Positions 18,032 to 27,487 of a stretch of DNA of 64,000 bases are shown piece by piece. The DNA lies in assembly GCF_018613715.1 (NCBI RefSeq), contig NZ_JAGGPT010000009.1:1-64000 (forward strand), given 5' to 3'. Under the pieces are notes generated by a model. The model was not told the origin of the DNA. It saw nothing but the letters and a program-made list of their open reading frames with translations, and searched no databases. Position 1 is the stretch's first letter; each line of letters opens with the position of its first letter. The translations under genes and the position numbers were made by a program. Source of the DNA: Chryseobacterium sp. ISL-6. GTDB taxonomy: Bacteria > Bacteroidota > Bacteroidia > Flavobacteriales > Weeksellaceae.

Positions 18032-20764
18032 TTATTTCTTATTAAAATCTCCAGCGAAAATAGAGATAATATTATTTTCAGAAAGATACTTTTTCAAAGC
18101 AGCATTTACTTCAGATAATTTTAGATTCTGAATTTTTAAATTCTGTTCATCAAATCTTTCCAATGGAACACCAAAAAGAAGTTTTGTATTCTCAAGATTA
18201 ACAAGAGTGCCATCTGATCCTAAACTTGTTGTTCTTTCATTGGCATAACTTTTCTTGTTAGAATCTAATTCTGCCTGTGTAAATCCAGAAGCAAGTGCCT
18301 TACTTACCTCTTCTTTTATAGCCGCTTCTACAGCATTTCTTTTCGTTGGGTTCAAATAGGCATAGTAATTCCACGAAGCTACATCATTCGAAACAGGAAC
18401 ACTGAGATAGGAACCTACACCATAAGAAATCCCTTCTTTTTCCCGTAGCCTCATCGGTAATCTGGCAGAAAGGAATCCTCCACTTCCTAAAATCTCGTTA
18501 GCCATTACTAAAGCTGGATAATCTGGATGTTCCTGTGTCATTTTGAAACTTGAAGTTCCCAGGGCAACTGCATTTTCTTTGTCTGGGGTTATGATGTTTT
18601 TGTCCTGTTTTTTTGTTTCAAAGAATGTAGGTTTTACCTCAACAAATTTTGATTTGGCGGTAAACTTTCCAAATGTCTTTTCTAGTTCTGATGAAGCTAG
18701 CTTTGGATCAATAGCACCTATCAAAGTTCCAACGCCATCTGATGCGCCCATCATATTCTGATAGAAATCTGTCACCTGAGCCTTGGTCACTTTTTTATTT
18801 TCATCAATTTGTTCCTGTAAGGAAGCAACATAAAAAATACTTGTCTTCGGATATGGAGATGCCAGTCTTTGTAGCTCATTACTTGCTATAGCCTGTGGAT
18901 CTTTTAGCTGTCCTTCCAGCTGTGTATTGATTTCAGTGATGGTTTTACCAAGCTCATTTTCAGGGAAAGTTGAATTCGTCAATATATCCTGTACAATGGC
19001 CATTACCTTCGGATAATATTGTTTATAAGTATTGATGCCAATAATTAAATTTTGTCCATAAACATACGCATAAACAGAAGATTTCATTTGATCTAAGTCA
19101 TCCTGTATCTGCTCTTTTGTTCTGGTTTTAGTTCCGGATTTCAATAAAGCAGCAGTAATGCCTGCAATAGCTTCTTTACCTTGAAGGTCTTTTTCATTTC
19201 CAATTCTGAAACGGAAATTCCCCTGAACTTTATCTCCCTTGAGCTCTTTGTTGATAAGTCCATATTTCATCCCATTGGAAAGCTTTCCTTCGGTAAGATT
19301 CTTTTTAACATTGGCAATTGAAGCTTCAAAAGGTGCAGGCTCTTTTTCTAAAGCTCTTCCTTTATAATCTTTTACCAGATCCGCAATCTGATTATCCCTA
19401 AATTCTGTTGGGAAAACTCTTTCTTCATTTGGAGAAGGGCGGAAAACACCCATTGTACGGTTATTATTTATAAAATACTTTTTAGCTACCTTATTGATAT
19501 CTTCCAGTTTTAGGTTCTCAACATTATCCCGGTAAAGGAAGTTCAATTTGTAATTTCCGGCTCCGATAATTTCCGTAAGATTGATCGCAAAATTGATGGT
19601 GTTATTTTTCTGATCTTCTATTTCTTTAACCAATTTTGATTTGGCTCTTTTAAGATCATCTTCCGTAAACTGGATCAATGAAATTCTATCTAATTCCGTT
19701 CTTACAAGTTTCGTGGTTTCATCAAGATTTTTATCTTTTGGAACATCAAAATTAAAATAGATCATTCCGGGATCTCTTAAGGAAGGCCTGAATGTCCAGA
19801 TAGAAGAAACCTTCTTAGCTTCTACCAAATTCTTGTATAAATATCCTGAAGGATCGGAAGTCAGAATTTCACAAAGTGCTGATAAGGCTGCAAAATCTTT
19901 ATCCGCATACGCTGATGTATGATAACCTGCAGCTATGATTTGCTGATCATTATTTCTTTTTATCTCAAAGTATTTCTCTCCATTTTGAGCAGGCTCTACT
20001 GTATACGTTCCGCCCAGTTCACGAGTAGGCTTTTTGATAATAGAAAAATAATCTGAAATGTATTTTAATGCATTTTTCTCATCAAACTTTCCGGCAACAA
20101 TAAGGGTTGCATTATCCGGCTGATAATATTTTTCATAGAACTTTCGCAAAGTAGGCGCTTTTACACGTTCAATATCTTCCTTACTTCCTATTGTGCTGTT
20201 TCCATAGTTATGCCAAACATATCCATTGGAAAATACATTCTGTATCATAACTCTTGTAGGATTATTCTCTCCAATTTCAAATTCATTTCTTACTACTGAA
20301 AATTCTTTATCCAAATCAGTTTGTAAGATGGTAGCATTGATCATTCTATCCGCTTCCATTTGTAATGACCATTTCAGGTTTTCCTCACTGGAAGGGAAAA
20401 TTTCGTAATAATTGGTCCTGTCATACCAAGTGGTCCCGTTAGCCTGGCCTCCTTTATCGGAAAGCTGCTTTTTAATATCTCCAAGGTTCTTGGTACTCTT
20501 GAACAACATATGCTCAAGTAAATGTGCCATCCCTTTTTCACCATAGCCCTCATCTTTCGATCCTACATTGTACACAATATTCACAACCATATTGCTTTGC
20601 GAAGGATCAGGAATTAAAAGAATCTTCATTCCGTTATTAATGGTATATTCTTTAACTCCTTCCGTATTACCGATAAATTTCGGAGCATCAGCATTTTGAG
20701 AAAAAACAGGACTGATACTTCCTGTAAAAAATAGGACTGCCGCCCCAAATACTAAGTTTTTCAT
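18032..20764 (-). CDS. M16 family zinc metallopeptidase, exported
   Basis: The protein has 910 residues with signal peptide MKNLVFGAAVLFFTGSISPV ending at SQ. The inverted zinc motif HLLEH lies at residues 81-85 in the sequence GMAHLLEHMLFKST; the third ligand Glu should lie in the segment ending VVRNEFE about 75 residues later. Two M16 halves are present (about 35-450 and 490-910), the second lacking HxxEH, as is normal for periplasmic two-domain M16 proteases of Bacteroidota. These degrade peptides in a closed chamber. The gene is divergent from the PP-loop ligase gene at 20874 and converges on icmF. Confidence 0.92.
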   Translation of the reverse strand: MKNLVFGAAVLFFTGSISPVFSQNADAPKFIGNTEGVKEYTINNGMKILLIPDPSQSNMVVNIVYNVGSKDEGYGEKGMAHLLEHMLFKSTKNLGDIKKQLSDKGGQANGTTWYDRTNYYEIFPSSEENLKWSLQMEADRMINATILQTDLDKEFSVVRNEFEIGENNPTRVMIQNVFSNGYVWHNYGNSTIGSKEDIERVKAPTLRKFYEKYYQPDNATLIVAGKFDEKNALKYISDYFSIIKKPTRELGGTYTVEPAQNGEKYFEIKRNNDQQIIAAGYHTSAYADKDFAALSALCEILTSDPSGYLYKNLVEAKKVSSIWTFRPSLRDPGMIYFNFDVPKDKNLDETTKLVRTELDRISLIQFTEDDLKRAKSKLVKEIEDQKNNTINFAINLTEIIGAGNYKLNFLYRDNVENLKLEDINKVAKKYFINNNRTMGVFRPSPNEERVFPTEFRDNQIADLVKDYKGRALEKEPAPFEASIANVKKNLTEGKLSNGMKYGLINKELKGDKVQGNFRFRIGNEKDLQGKEAIAGITAALLKSGTKTRTKEQIQDDLDQMKSSVYAYVYGQNLIIGINTYKQYYPKVMAIVQDILTNSTFPENELGKTITEINTQLEGQLKDPQAIASNELQRLASPYPKTSIFYVASLQEQIDENKKVTKAQVTDFYQNMMGASDGVGTLIGAIDPKLASSELEKTFGKFTAKSKFVEVKPTFFETKKQDKNIITPDKENAVALGTSSFKMTQEHPDYPALVMANEILGSGGFLSARLPMRLREKEGISYGVGSYLSVPVSNDVASWNYYAYLNPTKRNAVEAAIKEEVSKALASGFTQAELDSNKKSYANERTTSLGSDGTLVNLENTKLLFGVPLERFDEQNLKIQNLKLSEVNAALKKYLSENNIISIFAGDFNKK

Positions 20765-20873
20765 CTAGTTTTTATTTAATTTCGTTTAAATTTAAAAAGT
20801 TTTCTGGTCACTAATTATAAGACAACTATGCCTTACAAAATGTTACAGAAATCCATAAAAATATCACTATTTA

Positions 20874-21587
20874 ATGAAAAAACCAAAAGCCCTATTTAAC
20901 TGGAGCAGTGGAAAAGATTCCGCACTTGCATTGTATAAAACTTTAAAAGAAAACAAGTTTGATATAGCTTATTTACTTACCAGCATCAATGAAGAATATC
21001 AGCGGATCTCTATGCATGGTGTTCATGTTTCTCTTTTAGAACAGCAAGCATCCAGCATCGGGTTTCCTTTAATTAAAATGGAAATTCCCAAAGAACCTTC
21101 TATGGAACAGTATCGGGATATTATGAATAAAACAATGTCTGAACTAAAGTCCCAAGGCATAACGTATTCCATTTTTGGAGATATCTTTCTGGAAGATTTA
21201 AGAAAATACCGTGAAGACCAACTTAAAGCTATTGACATGGAAGTAGTCTTTCCACTTTGGAAAAAAGATACTACGAACCTCATCCACGAATTTTTAGATC
21301 TGGGTTTTAAAACAATTGTTACCTGTGTGAATGAAACCTATTTAGATAAAAGCTTTGCCGGAAGAATTATTGATGAACAGTTTATTGCCGACTTACCACA
21401 GAATGTTGATCCTTGTGGAGAAAATGGCGAATTTCATACGTTTACTTTTGATGGCCCATTATTCAAAAATCCTATTAAATTTGAGGATGGAGAGATTGTG
21501 AAGAAAACGTATCCAATGCCAAAAACCAATAATAATGAGAGTAACGGTGATTATGTTTTCTGGTTTTGTGATCTGATCTCAAAATAA
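20874..21587 (+). CDS. PP-loop ATPase, diphthine--ammonia ligase-like
   Basis: The protein has 237 residues. The N-terminal PP-loop ATP-pyrophosphatase motif is FNWSSGKDSALALYK (SSGKDS at 11-16). Later segments SIFGDIFLEDLRKYREDQL, WKKDT, VDPCGENGEFHTFTFDGPLF match the Dph6/MJ0570 family, whose eukaryotic member amidates diphthine on EF-2 with ATP and ammonia. Bacteria lack diphthamide, so the physiological substrate in this organism is unknown. It is a single-gene unit with a terminator immediately after it. Confidence 0.85.
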   Translation: MKKPKALFNWSSGKDSALALYKTLKENKFDIAYLLTSINEEYQRISMHGVHVSLLEQQASSIGFPLIKMEIPKEPSMEQYRDIMNKTMSELKSQGITYSIFGDIFLEDLRKYREDQLKAIDMEVVFPLWKKDTTNLIHEFLDLGFKTIVTCVNETYLDKSFAGRIIDEQFIADLPQNVDPCGENGEFHTFTFDGPLFKNPIKFEDGEIVKKTYPMPKTNNNESNGDYVFWFCDLISK

Positions 21588-21588
21588 A

Positions 21589-21618
21589 CCCCGCTGTTTT
21601 TGAAATTTTGCGGGGCTA
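21589..21618. terminator. Terminator between two converging genes
   Basis: Stem CCCCGC (21589-21594) pairs with GCGGGG (21610-21615) across a T-rich loop. It lies directly after the stop at 21587 and before the minus-strand stop at 21628. Confidence 0.75.
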
Positions 21619-21627
21619 TTATATCTT

Positions 21628-23037
21628 TTATCTAAATGTTGTCATGATTTCATTCATTAGATCAAATACCAGCTTCACATCTTTTTCACTGGTTTTCCAA
21701 TTAACAAATGCAGCTCTTATTCCTTTGTGCTGATTATAGAAAGTGGGAGTCATAAATACCTTTCCGGTATTATTAAGTCTTTCAAGAAATTCATTAACCT
21801 TATCTTGATCTGCACTATCTTTCAAACTAAAACAAACCGTATTGAGTCTTACCGGAGCTAAAAGCTTAAAGTCAGTGCTGTTCTCAATTAGATTACCGAA
21901 TTGTTGGGACAAAGACACATTGCTTTCAACAATTTCCTGATATCCATTTTTGCCATAAGCCATTATTGAAAACCATGCTGGTAAAGCTTTTAATCTTCTT
22001 GAATTCTCAGGTAAGAAATTTAAATAGCTGAAATTCTCCAGAGGATCACCCAGATAAGGGGCATTAGAATTCTGAAAAGTTTCAACCTGCAGTATTTTGT
22101 GTTGTTCTTTTACGAAAAAAACAGCACTTTCATAAGGAACATTCAACCATTTATGACAGTCTATTGTAATACTGTCTGCAGCCTCCCAGCCTTCCACGAG
22201 ATGTTTAGTTTCATCAGAACAAGCTGCAAATCCTCCAAAAGCAGCATCTATATGCCACCAGAAGTTATACTTATTTTTAAGCTCTTTGATCGCTTTAAAA
22301 TCATCAAAATCTACTGTATTTACAGTTCCACCGCTTGAAATCAGGATAAAAGGTTCACCATGTAATTCTATAATCTTACTTTCCAGATCATCCATACACA
22401 TCGCTTCCCGATTCCCTTCCATTGTTTTAATTTTTACAACATTTCCACTTCCGATTCCCAAGAGAGATAACGATTTCAAACTTGAAGAATGTGGTGTGGC
22501 GGTAAGTATCTTGAAAGGTACCGAAATACCGTCTTTTGCAATATCCTTTCCATTTTCTTTCCCAATCCATTGTCTTGCTACTGCCAAACAGGTAAAATTG
22601 GACATCGTTGCGCCGGTTACGAAACCTCCTAAAAAGCTTTCCGGAAGCCCTAAGAGATCAAGTATCAATTTGATCGTCTCCATTTCTATGACCGCAGAAA
22701 CATCCCCCTGCCCTTTCGTCGATTGGGTATTCTGATCATATACAGAAGCTAGCCAGTCTCCGGCAATAGAGGCAGGAGTAGCTCCTCCTGTAACAAATCC
22801 CCAATATCTGGGACCTGATGATCCAACAATAACAGGTTCAAATCTTTCATTAAAAATTTCCAATACTTTTTCTGTTCCATATCCGGATTCAGGTACTGAT
22901 TCTTCTTGAGATGAAATTTTATGATCAACAGATGTCTTTCTGTCGGATAAAGTTTTTAAATAAGATACTCCTTGTGTTTTTATTGTTTCTAATAAGTGAT
23001 CAATTTCTGACCAATCATCTTCCAGGAATGTTTTCAT
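21628..23037 (-). CDS. PLP-dependent group II decarboxylase / aminotransferase family protein
   Basis: The protein has 469 residues, the normal size for group II amino-acid decarboxylases. Motifs seen: YWGFVTGGATPASIAGDWLA, FVTGATMSNFTCLAVARQW (phosphate-binding region), ISSGGTVNTVDFD, WWHIDAAFGGFAACSD (Asp and Ala contacts to the PLP ring) and SITIDCHKWLNVPYESAVFF with the Schiff-base lysine. Decarboxylation of an aromatic or acidic amino acid is the usual reaction; substrate is not predictable here. It is transcribed away from the serine hydrolase gene at 23245, with a 207-bp divergent spacer in which I see no clear operator. Confidence 0.88.
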   Translation of the reverse strand: MKTFLEDDWSEIDHLLETIKTQGVSYLKTLSDRKTSVDHKISSQEESVPESGYGTEKVLEIFNERFEPVIVGSSGPRYWGFVTGGATPASIAGDWLASVYDQNTQSTKGQGDVSAVIEMETIKLILDLLGLPESFLGGFVTGATMSNFTCLAVARQWIGKENGKDIAKDGISVPFKILTATPHSSSLKSLSLLGIGSGNVVKIKTMEGNREAMCMDDLESKIIELHGEPFILISSGGTVNTVDFDDFKAIKELKNKYNFWWHIDAAFGGFAACSDETKHLVEGWEAADSITIDCHKWLNVPYESAVFFVKEQHKILQVETFQNSNAPYLGDPLENFSYLNFLPENSRRLKALPAWFSIMAYGKNGYQEIVESNVSLSQQFGNLIENSTDFKLLAPVRLNTVCFSLKDSADQDKVNEFLERLNNTGKVFMTPTFYNQHKGIRAAFVNWKTSEKDVKLVFDLMNEIMTTFR

Positions 23038-23244
23038 ATTTGAATTAATAATCTATTCAAAAGTATTAATTTCCGTAACAATTTTGCTTACATAATTTGT
23101 GGGTTATCAAAATTTTCAGAAGAAACTATTAGTCAATATTTTACCTGTTAAAAAGTAAACTTAGAATTCCCGGCTCATTATTTTTAGTCCTAAAAATGCC
23201 CTGTTTGCATCCTTTTTGATGATATAGCATTAAATTAAAAACAA

Positions 23245-24393
23245 ATGCTGAAAATTTCCCATTTATTGTTCCCCTTATTAGTCACCCTCTCTTTAACTGC
23301 CTGCAAAAATGCACCTGAGTATACTACAAAAACAGTTGATAGAAATGCAATTATAGATTCCACGATAACATCCTTCAAGAAAAAACTATTAGAGAAGCAG
23401 ATCGATTCTGTTTTCACAAAATATGATTTTAATGGAAGTATCGCCATTTTTAAAGATTCAACAGAGCTATATCGAAAAGAAAATGGGTTTTCAAATTTCG
23501 AAAATAAAGCAAAAATAAATGACAGTACAATTTTCGCTATTGGTTCTGTAAGTAAGCAATTTACATCTGTTCTTGTTTTACTTCAAATGGAACATGGAAA
23601 GCTCAATATTGAGGATAAAGTTTCAAAATATCTAAAAGAATTTCAGACTAAAGAATATGAAAACATAAGTATCCATCAACTTTTAAATCATACTTCCGGC
23701 TTAAATACTTTAGGTGGAAAACTATTGTTTAAAAGTGGTTCAGATTTTTTCTACTCGAATGATGGCTTTAATACTTTAGGGAAGGTCATTGAAAAGGTTT
23801 CAGGAAAATCTTATGATGAAAATGTTCAGGAGCTACTTTCAAAAGTGGGAATGAAAAATTCTTCAACAGGAAACACATTCAAAGGCAAAAATTTCGCAAG
23901 TGCTTACCTTGGAAATAAGAAGAATGCCGAAAAGATACCCAATATGCCGAAAAGACTAAGTGGAAAAGAAATTGGGATTCCTGCGGGAGGTATTTTATCT
24001 ACTACTGACGATTTACATCGCTGGAATAATGCATTATACGGTGGAAAGATCTTAAACCCGGAAACTCTTAAAAAGTTCGTCTTAAAAAGTTCAGAAAGGC
24101 ACCACGCTATTTTAGGAAAGATGGGTTATGGATATGGAATCATGCTGAATATAGGAAAACCAACCACTTATTTTCATAGTGGATATATTAAAGGTTCTCC
24201 TTCTTTAAACATCTATTATCCTGACTCTAAAACTTCGGTCATTATCCTATCTAATATTGCCGATGAAGCAAAAGGTAAAGGCTATATTTTCAGACCTCAT
24301 CTTGAGGTAAAGAAAATTACAGATGCCATTGAAAATACAGTTACTGATCTGAGAAAGCAAATGATCAAACCCGATAAGCAAAATGAACTCTGA
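23245..24393 (+). CDS. Serine hydrolase lipoprotein of the beta-lactamase (class C-like) family
   Basis: The protein has 382 residues. The N-terminus MLKISHLLFPLLVTLSLTAC has a lipobox ending at Cys20, so an envelope lipoprotein is predicted. The class C/D-peptidase active-site pattern is present: SVSK at 101-104 (nucleophile Ser101, Lys104), YSN at 170-172, and HSG near residue 316 in the third motif. Such proteins act as peptidases or esterases on cell-wall or small substrates; true beta-lactamase activity is not implied. The next gene overlaps it by one base (TGATG), so they form an operon. Confidence 0.88.
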   Translation: MLKISHLLFPLLVTLSLTACKNAPEYTTKTVDRNAIIDSTITSFKKKLLEKQIDSVFTKYDFNGSIAIFKDSTELYRKENGFSNFENKAKINDSTIFAIGSVSKQFTSVLVLLQMEHGKLNIEDKVSKYLKEFQTKEYENISIHQLLNHTSGLNTLGGKLLFKSGSDFFYSNDGFNTLGKVIEKVSGKSYDENVQELLSKVGMKNSSTGNTFKGKNFASAYLGNKKNAEKIPNMPKRLSGKEIGIPAGGILSTTDDLHRWNNALYGGKILNPETLKKFVLKSSERHHAILGKMGYGYGIMLNIGKPTTYFHSGYIKGSPSLNIYYPDSKTSVIILSNIADEAKGKGYIFRPHLEVKKITDAIENTVTDLRKQMIKPDKQNEL

Positions 24394-24914
24394 TGAAAAA
24401 GTTGTACTTTATAGCTATTTATCCACCACAGCAGATTATTGATGAGGTGAAAGTCTTTAAACAAGATTTAGCCAACAATTACAATAATTTAAAAGCGATT
24501 AAAAATGACGCTCACATTACTCTTTTTCCACCTTTTTCAAGAGAACTTAAACTGGAAAATGATATCATTGCTGCATTTGAAAGAATTGATACAAATTTAG
24601 CTCCGTTTGAAATTAAGCTGAATGGATTTGGAAGTTTCCCCAACCCTAAAAACCCGGTGCTCTTTGTTCAACCTGAGCAAAACGCAAATTTGACCGATTT
24701 GTATCACAGAGTAAAACGGCAATTTAATTTTGGCAAATACTCTTTTACTCCCCATATGACCATTGGTTACAGAGATTTAAGCTATGAAAATTACTTAAAA
24801 GCGTGGGAAGTCTATAAAGACAAACCTTACAAAACTAGATTCATAGTTGATAAAATTCTAGTACTTCGTTATGATGGAAAATGGGTTCCAATAGCAGAAA
24901 AAAAACTCACATAA
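24393..24914 (+). CDS. 2'-5' RNA ligase / 2H phosphodiesterase family protein
   Basis: The protein has 173 residues with the two His-x-Thr motifs of the 2H superfamily: HIT at 41-43 and HMT at 121-123, the second in the context SFTPHMTIGYRD. These residues bind and cleave cyclic or 2',5' phosphodiester bonds in RNA or nucleotides; the natural substrate of this subgroup is unknown. Translation is probably coupled to the preceding serine hydrolase through the TGATG overlap. Confidence 0.87.
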   Translation: MKKLYFIAIYPPQQIIDEVKVFKQDLANNYNNLKAIKNDAHITLFPPFSRELKLENDIIAAFERIDTNLAPFEIKLNGFGSFPNPKNPVLFVQPEQNANLTDLYHRVKRQFNFGKYSFTPHMTIGYRDLSYENYLKAWEVYKDKPYKTRFIVDKILVLRYDGKWVPIAEKKLT

Positions 24915-24942
24915 AAAAATCGGCCTTACAGCCGATTTTTTA
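24914..24942 (+). terminator. Rho-independent terminator
   Basis: Stem AAATCGGC / GCCGATTT with loop CTTACA followed by T-run, immediately after the 2H gene. It could also serve the converging M64 gene because A7 precedes the stem. Confidence 0.9.
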
Positions 24943-24962
24943 AATAGGTACAAATATGTAGA

Positions 24963-26327
24963 TTATTCTTTTATGATTTTCTGAGAAATAACCAAGCCGC
25001 CATCATCTGTTACACTTAAGGTATAAGTTCCGGTTGGAATCGCAGTGATATTAACACGAATCGTTGATGCATTGTTCATCTCAAATTTTACAGGGATCAG
25101 CCTACCCGATCCATCATACAATACCACTTTAGCATTTTTTGAAAAATCCTGTTTGCCTTTAATATAAAATTCATTCTCAGCCGGATTAGGATATATTCCG
25201 AATCTTCTTTCTTCTGCATTAACGTCGGAAATTTTCAATGTTGATGTTTTATTCAATTTCCAGGTCACTGTAGCAAAATGAACAGCGCTATGACCTGTAA
25301 CTTTTATTAAAGACGTATTATCAGTTACTGAAAAAATCAGAGTGTTAAGACCCGTAACTAGCTGTGATGGAGAAACTGTTAATGAGTTACTCGTTGAAGA
25401 AAGAGCAGTTCCATTCAGTTTCCATGAATTTACTAATGTATTTGGTATTGGTAAAACTTCATTCACAGTAAAGGTTACTGCTGCATTACCATTTAAATTG
25501 CTGCTATTTGCCGGCGTATAAGAATCTATCGGAGAAACCAGCGAGTGTATTCTTTCAATAATAGCTTCTTTACATACCGAACAGAATTGTCTGTCAAGAT
25601 ATCTCATCTCGCAATTCTGATGTGGACGATACCATGAAGGGCTTTCCGTATAAGGATACACTCCTACACTATTCAACCCTAACCAGTTTTTCCATTTGAT
25701 GGTAGCGGTATTGGAGTTTTGAGTTTTATTAGGAGATTCTCCAGATCCTGAAAACCAATACTCATCAGCCAGTTTTCCAAAAGAATGCCCAAGCTCATGG
25801 ACCACAATTTCATTGGCAGCACTGTTTAATGAAGCGAATGCATATGTTCCGCCACAACCCCCATATTCTGTAGAATTTCCAAGAACGTACGTAATATCAT
25901 AATCCGGTACGTTAGCCGCTAAAACCTGCGCTACCGTGTTCGTCGAATTACTGTAAATACATCGGTGAACACCGAAATCAAAGGAAGATCCCAAATAGTT
26001 GGTAGGGTTAGATACAGGAATTACAGGCTCTGTAACATCTGTTGCTGTTCCAGGATGTTTTACTCCACTTTGTGTAGAAACAACTTTCACTGCATAAGCA
26101 TTAAAATAATTCTTGTATTCTGTGTAAGGACTCTTTGTAAAAAGATAATTGACCGTAGATTGTGCGGACGACACAAAATTAGTTTGCTGTGCAGAGGTAA
26201 AACCATCACCTAAAACCGCAATATTAATACGATTGGCATTAGATCCGTTATTAAGAAGCGATACAGTCTGAAATGTCTGTGAAAAACAGAACGTACTGAC
26301 AAGTAATAGAAATAAAGTTTTTTTCAT
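24963..26327 (-). CDS. M64 family (IgA-peptidase-like) metalloprotease with T9SS type A sorting domain
   Basis: The protein has 454 residues with signal peptide MKKTLFLLLVSTFCFSQ. The catalytic domain (about 20-270) opens with INIAVLGDGFT and holds the zinc motif HELGHSFGKLADEYW (His177, Glu178, His181), typical of peptidase family M64. A linker domain with bacterial-Ig features follows, then a type A T9SS signal (about 385-454) beginning FGIYPNPAENEFYIKG and ending SQKIIKE. The enzyme is thus expected to be exported and either released or held at the surface. Whether it cleaves IgA or mucins is not shown. A small exported protein gene precedes it by 2 bp, suggesting an operon. Confidence 0.9.
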   Translation of the reverse strand: MKKTLFLLLVSTFCFSQTFQTVSLLNNGSNANRINIAVLGDGFTSAQQTNFVSSAQSTVNYLFTKSPYTEYKNYFNAYAVKVVSTQSGVKHPGTATDVTEPVIPVSNPTNYLGSSFDFGVHRCIYSNSTNTVAQVLAANVPDYDITYVLGNSTEYGGCGGTYAFASLNSAANEIVVHELGHSFGKLADEYWFSGSGESPNKTQNSNTATIKWKNWLGLNSVGVYPYTESPSWYRPHQNCEMRYLDRQFCSVCKEAIIERIHSLVSPIDSYTPANSSNLNGNAAVTFTVNEVLPIPNTLVNSWKLNGTALSSTSNSLTVSPSQLVTGLNTLIFSVTDNTSLIKVTGHSAVHFATVTWKLNKTSTLKISDVNAEERRFGIYPNPAENEFYIKGKQDFSKNAKVVLYDGSGRLIPVKFEMNNASTIRVNITAIPTGTYTLSVTDDGGLVISQKIIKE

Positions 26328-26329
26328 GG

Positions 26330-26821
26330 CTATAGTTTTTGGTTAAATAATAATTGGTTACCGGCATTGGTGATCTTCTCTACTTTTACCACCTGGATTT
26401 CCGCAGAGTGAGAATAGCGAATACTAAATTCAGCAGTTTCTGTAGAAACTTTATGTCTGCTGATCCCTTCCTTTTCAAAACTTTCCATGTTTTGGTTCAA
26501 TGGATCTTCTACAATTTGTTTCACAAATTCTTTTCCATTGGCATCAGTCAGAGAAATAATAAAATCACCTATCCCTGCTGAATTTCTATCAAAAGAAGGG
26601 GTTGATTTAAGTTTTCCCTCTGCTAATTTCTTTGATTCCAAAGTAATTTTTTCAGGTCCGGATTTCGTTTTTTCAACTTTAAAAAACAGATAGCCAATCT
26701 GGTTTTTGTCCCGCGAAAAATTTTCGTCTTTAAGCGATCCTCCAATATTTAAATCATTCATTTGCAGAAAACTACAAAAAATAAAAGTTGGAAGGATAAA
26801 AAAGTTTAGTAAGTTTTTCAT
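26330..26821 (-). CDS. Exported protein of unknown function, cotranscribed with the M64 protease
   Basis: The protein has 163 residues from MKNLLNFFILPTFIFCSF (an alternative ATG lies two codons upstream). The N-terminus looks like a signal peptide. The rest is about 140 residues of alternating beta-type sequence with GDFIISLTDANGKEFVKQIV and a C-terminal SHSAEIQVVKVEKI; no catalytic motif is visible. Its stop is only 2 bp before the M64 start, so the two are likely translated from one message. A propeptide-like, inhibitor or partner role for the protease is possible but only inferred from position. Confidence 0.6.
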   Translation of the reverse strand: MKNLLNFFILPTFIFCSFLQMNDLNIGGSLKDENFSRDKNQIGYLFFKVEKTKSGPEKITLESKKLAEGKLKSTPSFDRNSAGIGDFIISLTDANGKEFVKQIVEDPLNQNMESFEKEGISRHKVSTETAEFSIRYSHSAEIQVVKVEKITNAGNQLLFNQKL

Positions 26822-26911
26822 AATCAATTTTTGATGAAGTTAAGAATATTTCACCAATTTAAGATTTGATTTTATTATTTTTTTTAATGACTATAAAAAT
26901 TCAGAAAGTCC

Positions 26912-26919
26912 TATCTTTG
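26912..26919 (+). promoter_or_regulatory. -7 promoter element TATCTTTG directly abutting the ruvC start
   Basis: Exact TAnnTTTG match whose last base is 5 bp before ATG 26925. Transcription should begin at or next to the A of the ATG, implying a leaderless ruvC message. Confidence 0.6.
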
Positions 26920-26924
26920 ACCCA

Positions 26925-27479
26925 ATGATTGCAGAAAAGATAATTTTAGGAATTGACCCGGGCACTGCCATAATGGGTTTTGGGATTATTTCCGTTAAAA
27001 AAGGTCAGATGGAAATGATTTCCATCCATGAGCTTATTCTCAAAAAATATCCTAACCACGAAACGAAACTGAAATATATCTTTGATAAGACTTTGGCATT
27101 AATCGATGAGTATCATCCGGATGAAGTAGCGCTTGAAGCACCATTCTTTGGTAAGAACGTTCAGAGTATGCTAAAGCTGGGGCGTGCACAGGGCGTAGCT
27201 ATGGCAGCAAGCCTGCATAGAAATATTCCTATTACGGAGTATTCTCCGAAAAAAATAAAAATGGCGATCACAGGAAATGGAAATGCCAGTAAAGAACAGG
27301 TTGCGGGAATGCTTCAAAATCTTTTAAAGCTAAAAGAATTCCCCACGAAATATCTTGATGCATCTGATGGTCTAGCCGTAGCTGTTTGTCATCATTTTAA
27401 TTCCGGAACAATTGCAAACACAAAATCATTTTCCGGTTGGGAAAGTTTTTTAAAGCAAAATCCGGATCGGTTAAAATAG
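26925..27479 (+). CDS. ruvC: Crossover junction endodeoxyribonuclease RuvC
   Basis: The protein has 184 residues. RuvC resolves Holliday junctions by paired metal-dependent cuts as a dimer acting with RuvAB. The four acidic catalytic residues are all visible: Asp11 (LGIDPGTAIMGFG), Glu71 (EVALEAPFFGKN), and Asp145 and Asp148 (KYLDASDGLAVAVCHH). It is a solitary gene, not linked to ruvA/ruvB, as is usual in Bacteroidota. No Shine-Dalgarno-like sequence is visible; the promoter motif almost touches the start codon. Confidence 0.96.
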   Translation: MIAEKIILGIDPGTAIMGFGIISVKKGQMEMISIHELILKKYPNHETKLKYIFDKTLALIDEYHPDEVALEAPFFGKNVQSMLKLGRAQGVAMAASLHRNIPITEYSPKKIKMAITGNGNASKEQVAGMLQNLLKLKEFPTKYLDASDGLAVAVCHHFNSGTIANTKSFSGWESFLKQNPDRLK

Positions 27480-27487
27480 CCTACAAA

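Noticed and set aside
23245..24393. A true beta-lactamase resistance gene
   Set aside because: SxxK/YSN/HxG motifs are shared by many esterases and peptidases. The lipoprotein signal and divergence from class C enzymes give no support for antibiotic hydrolysis.
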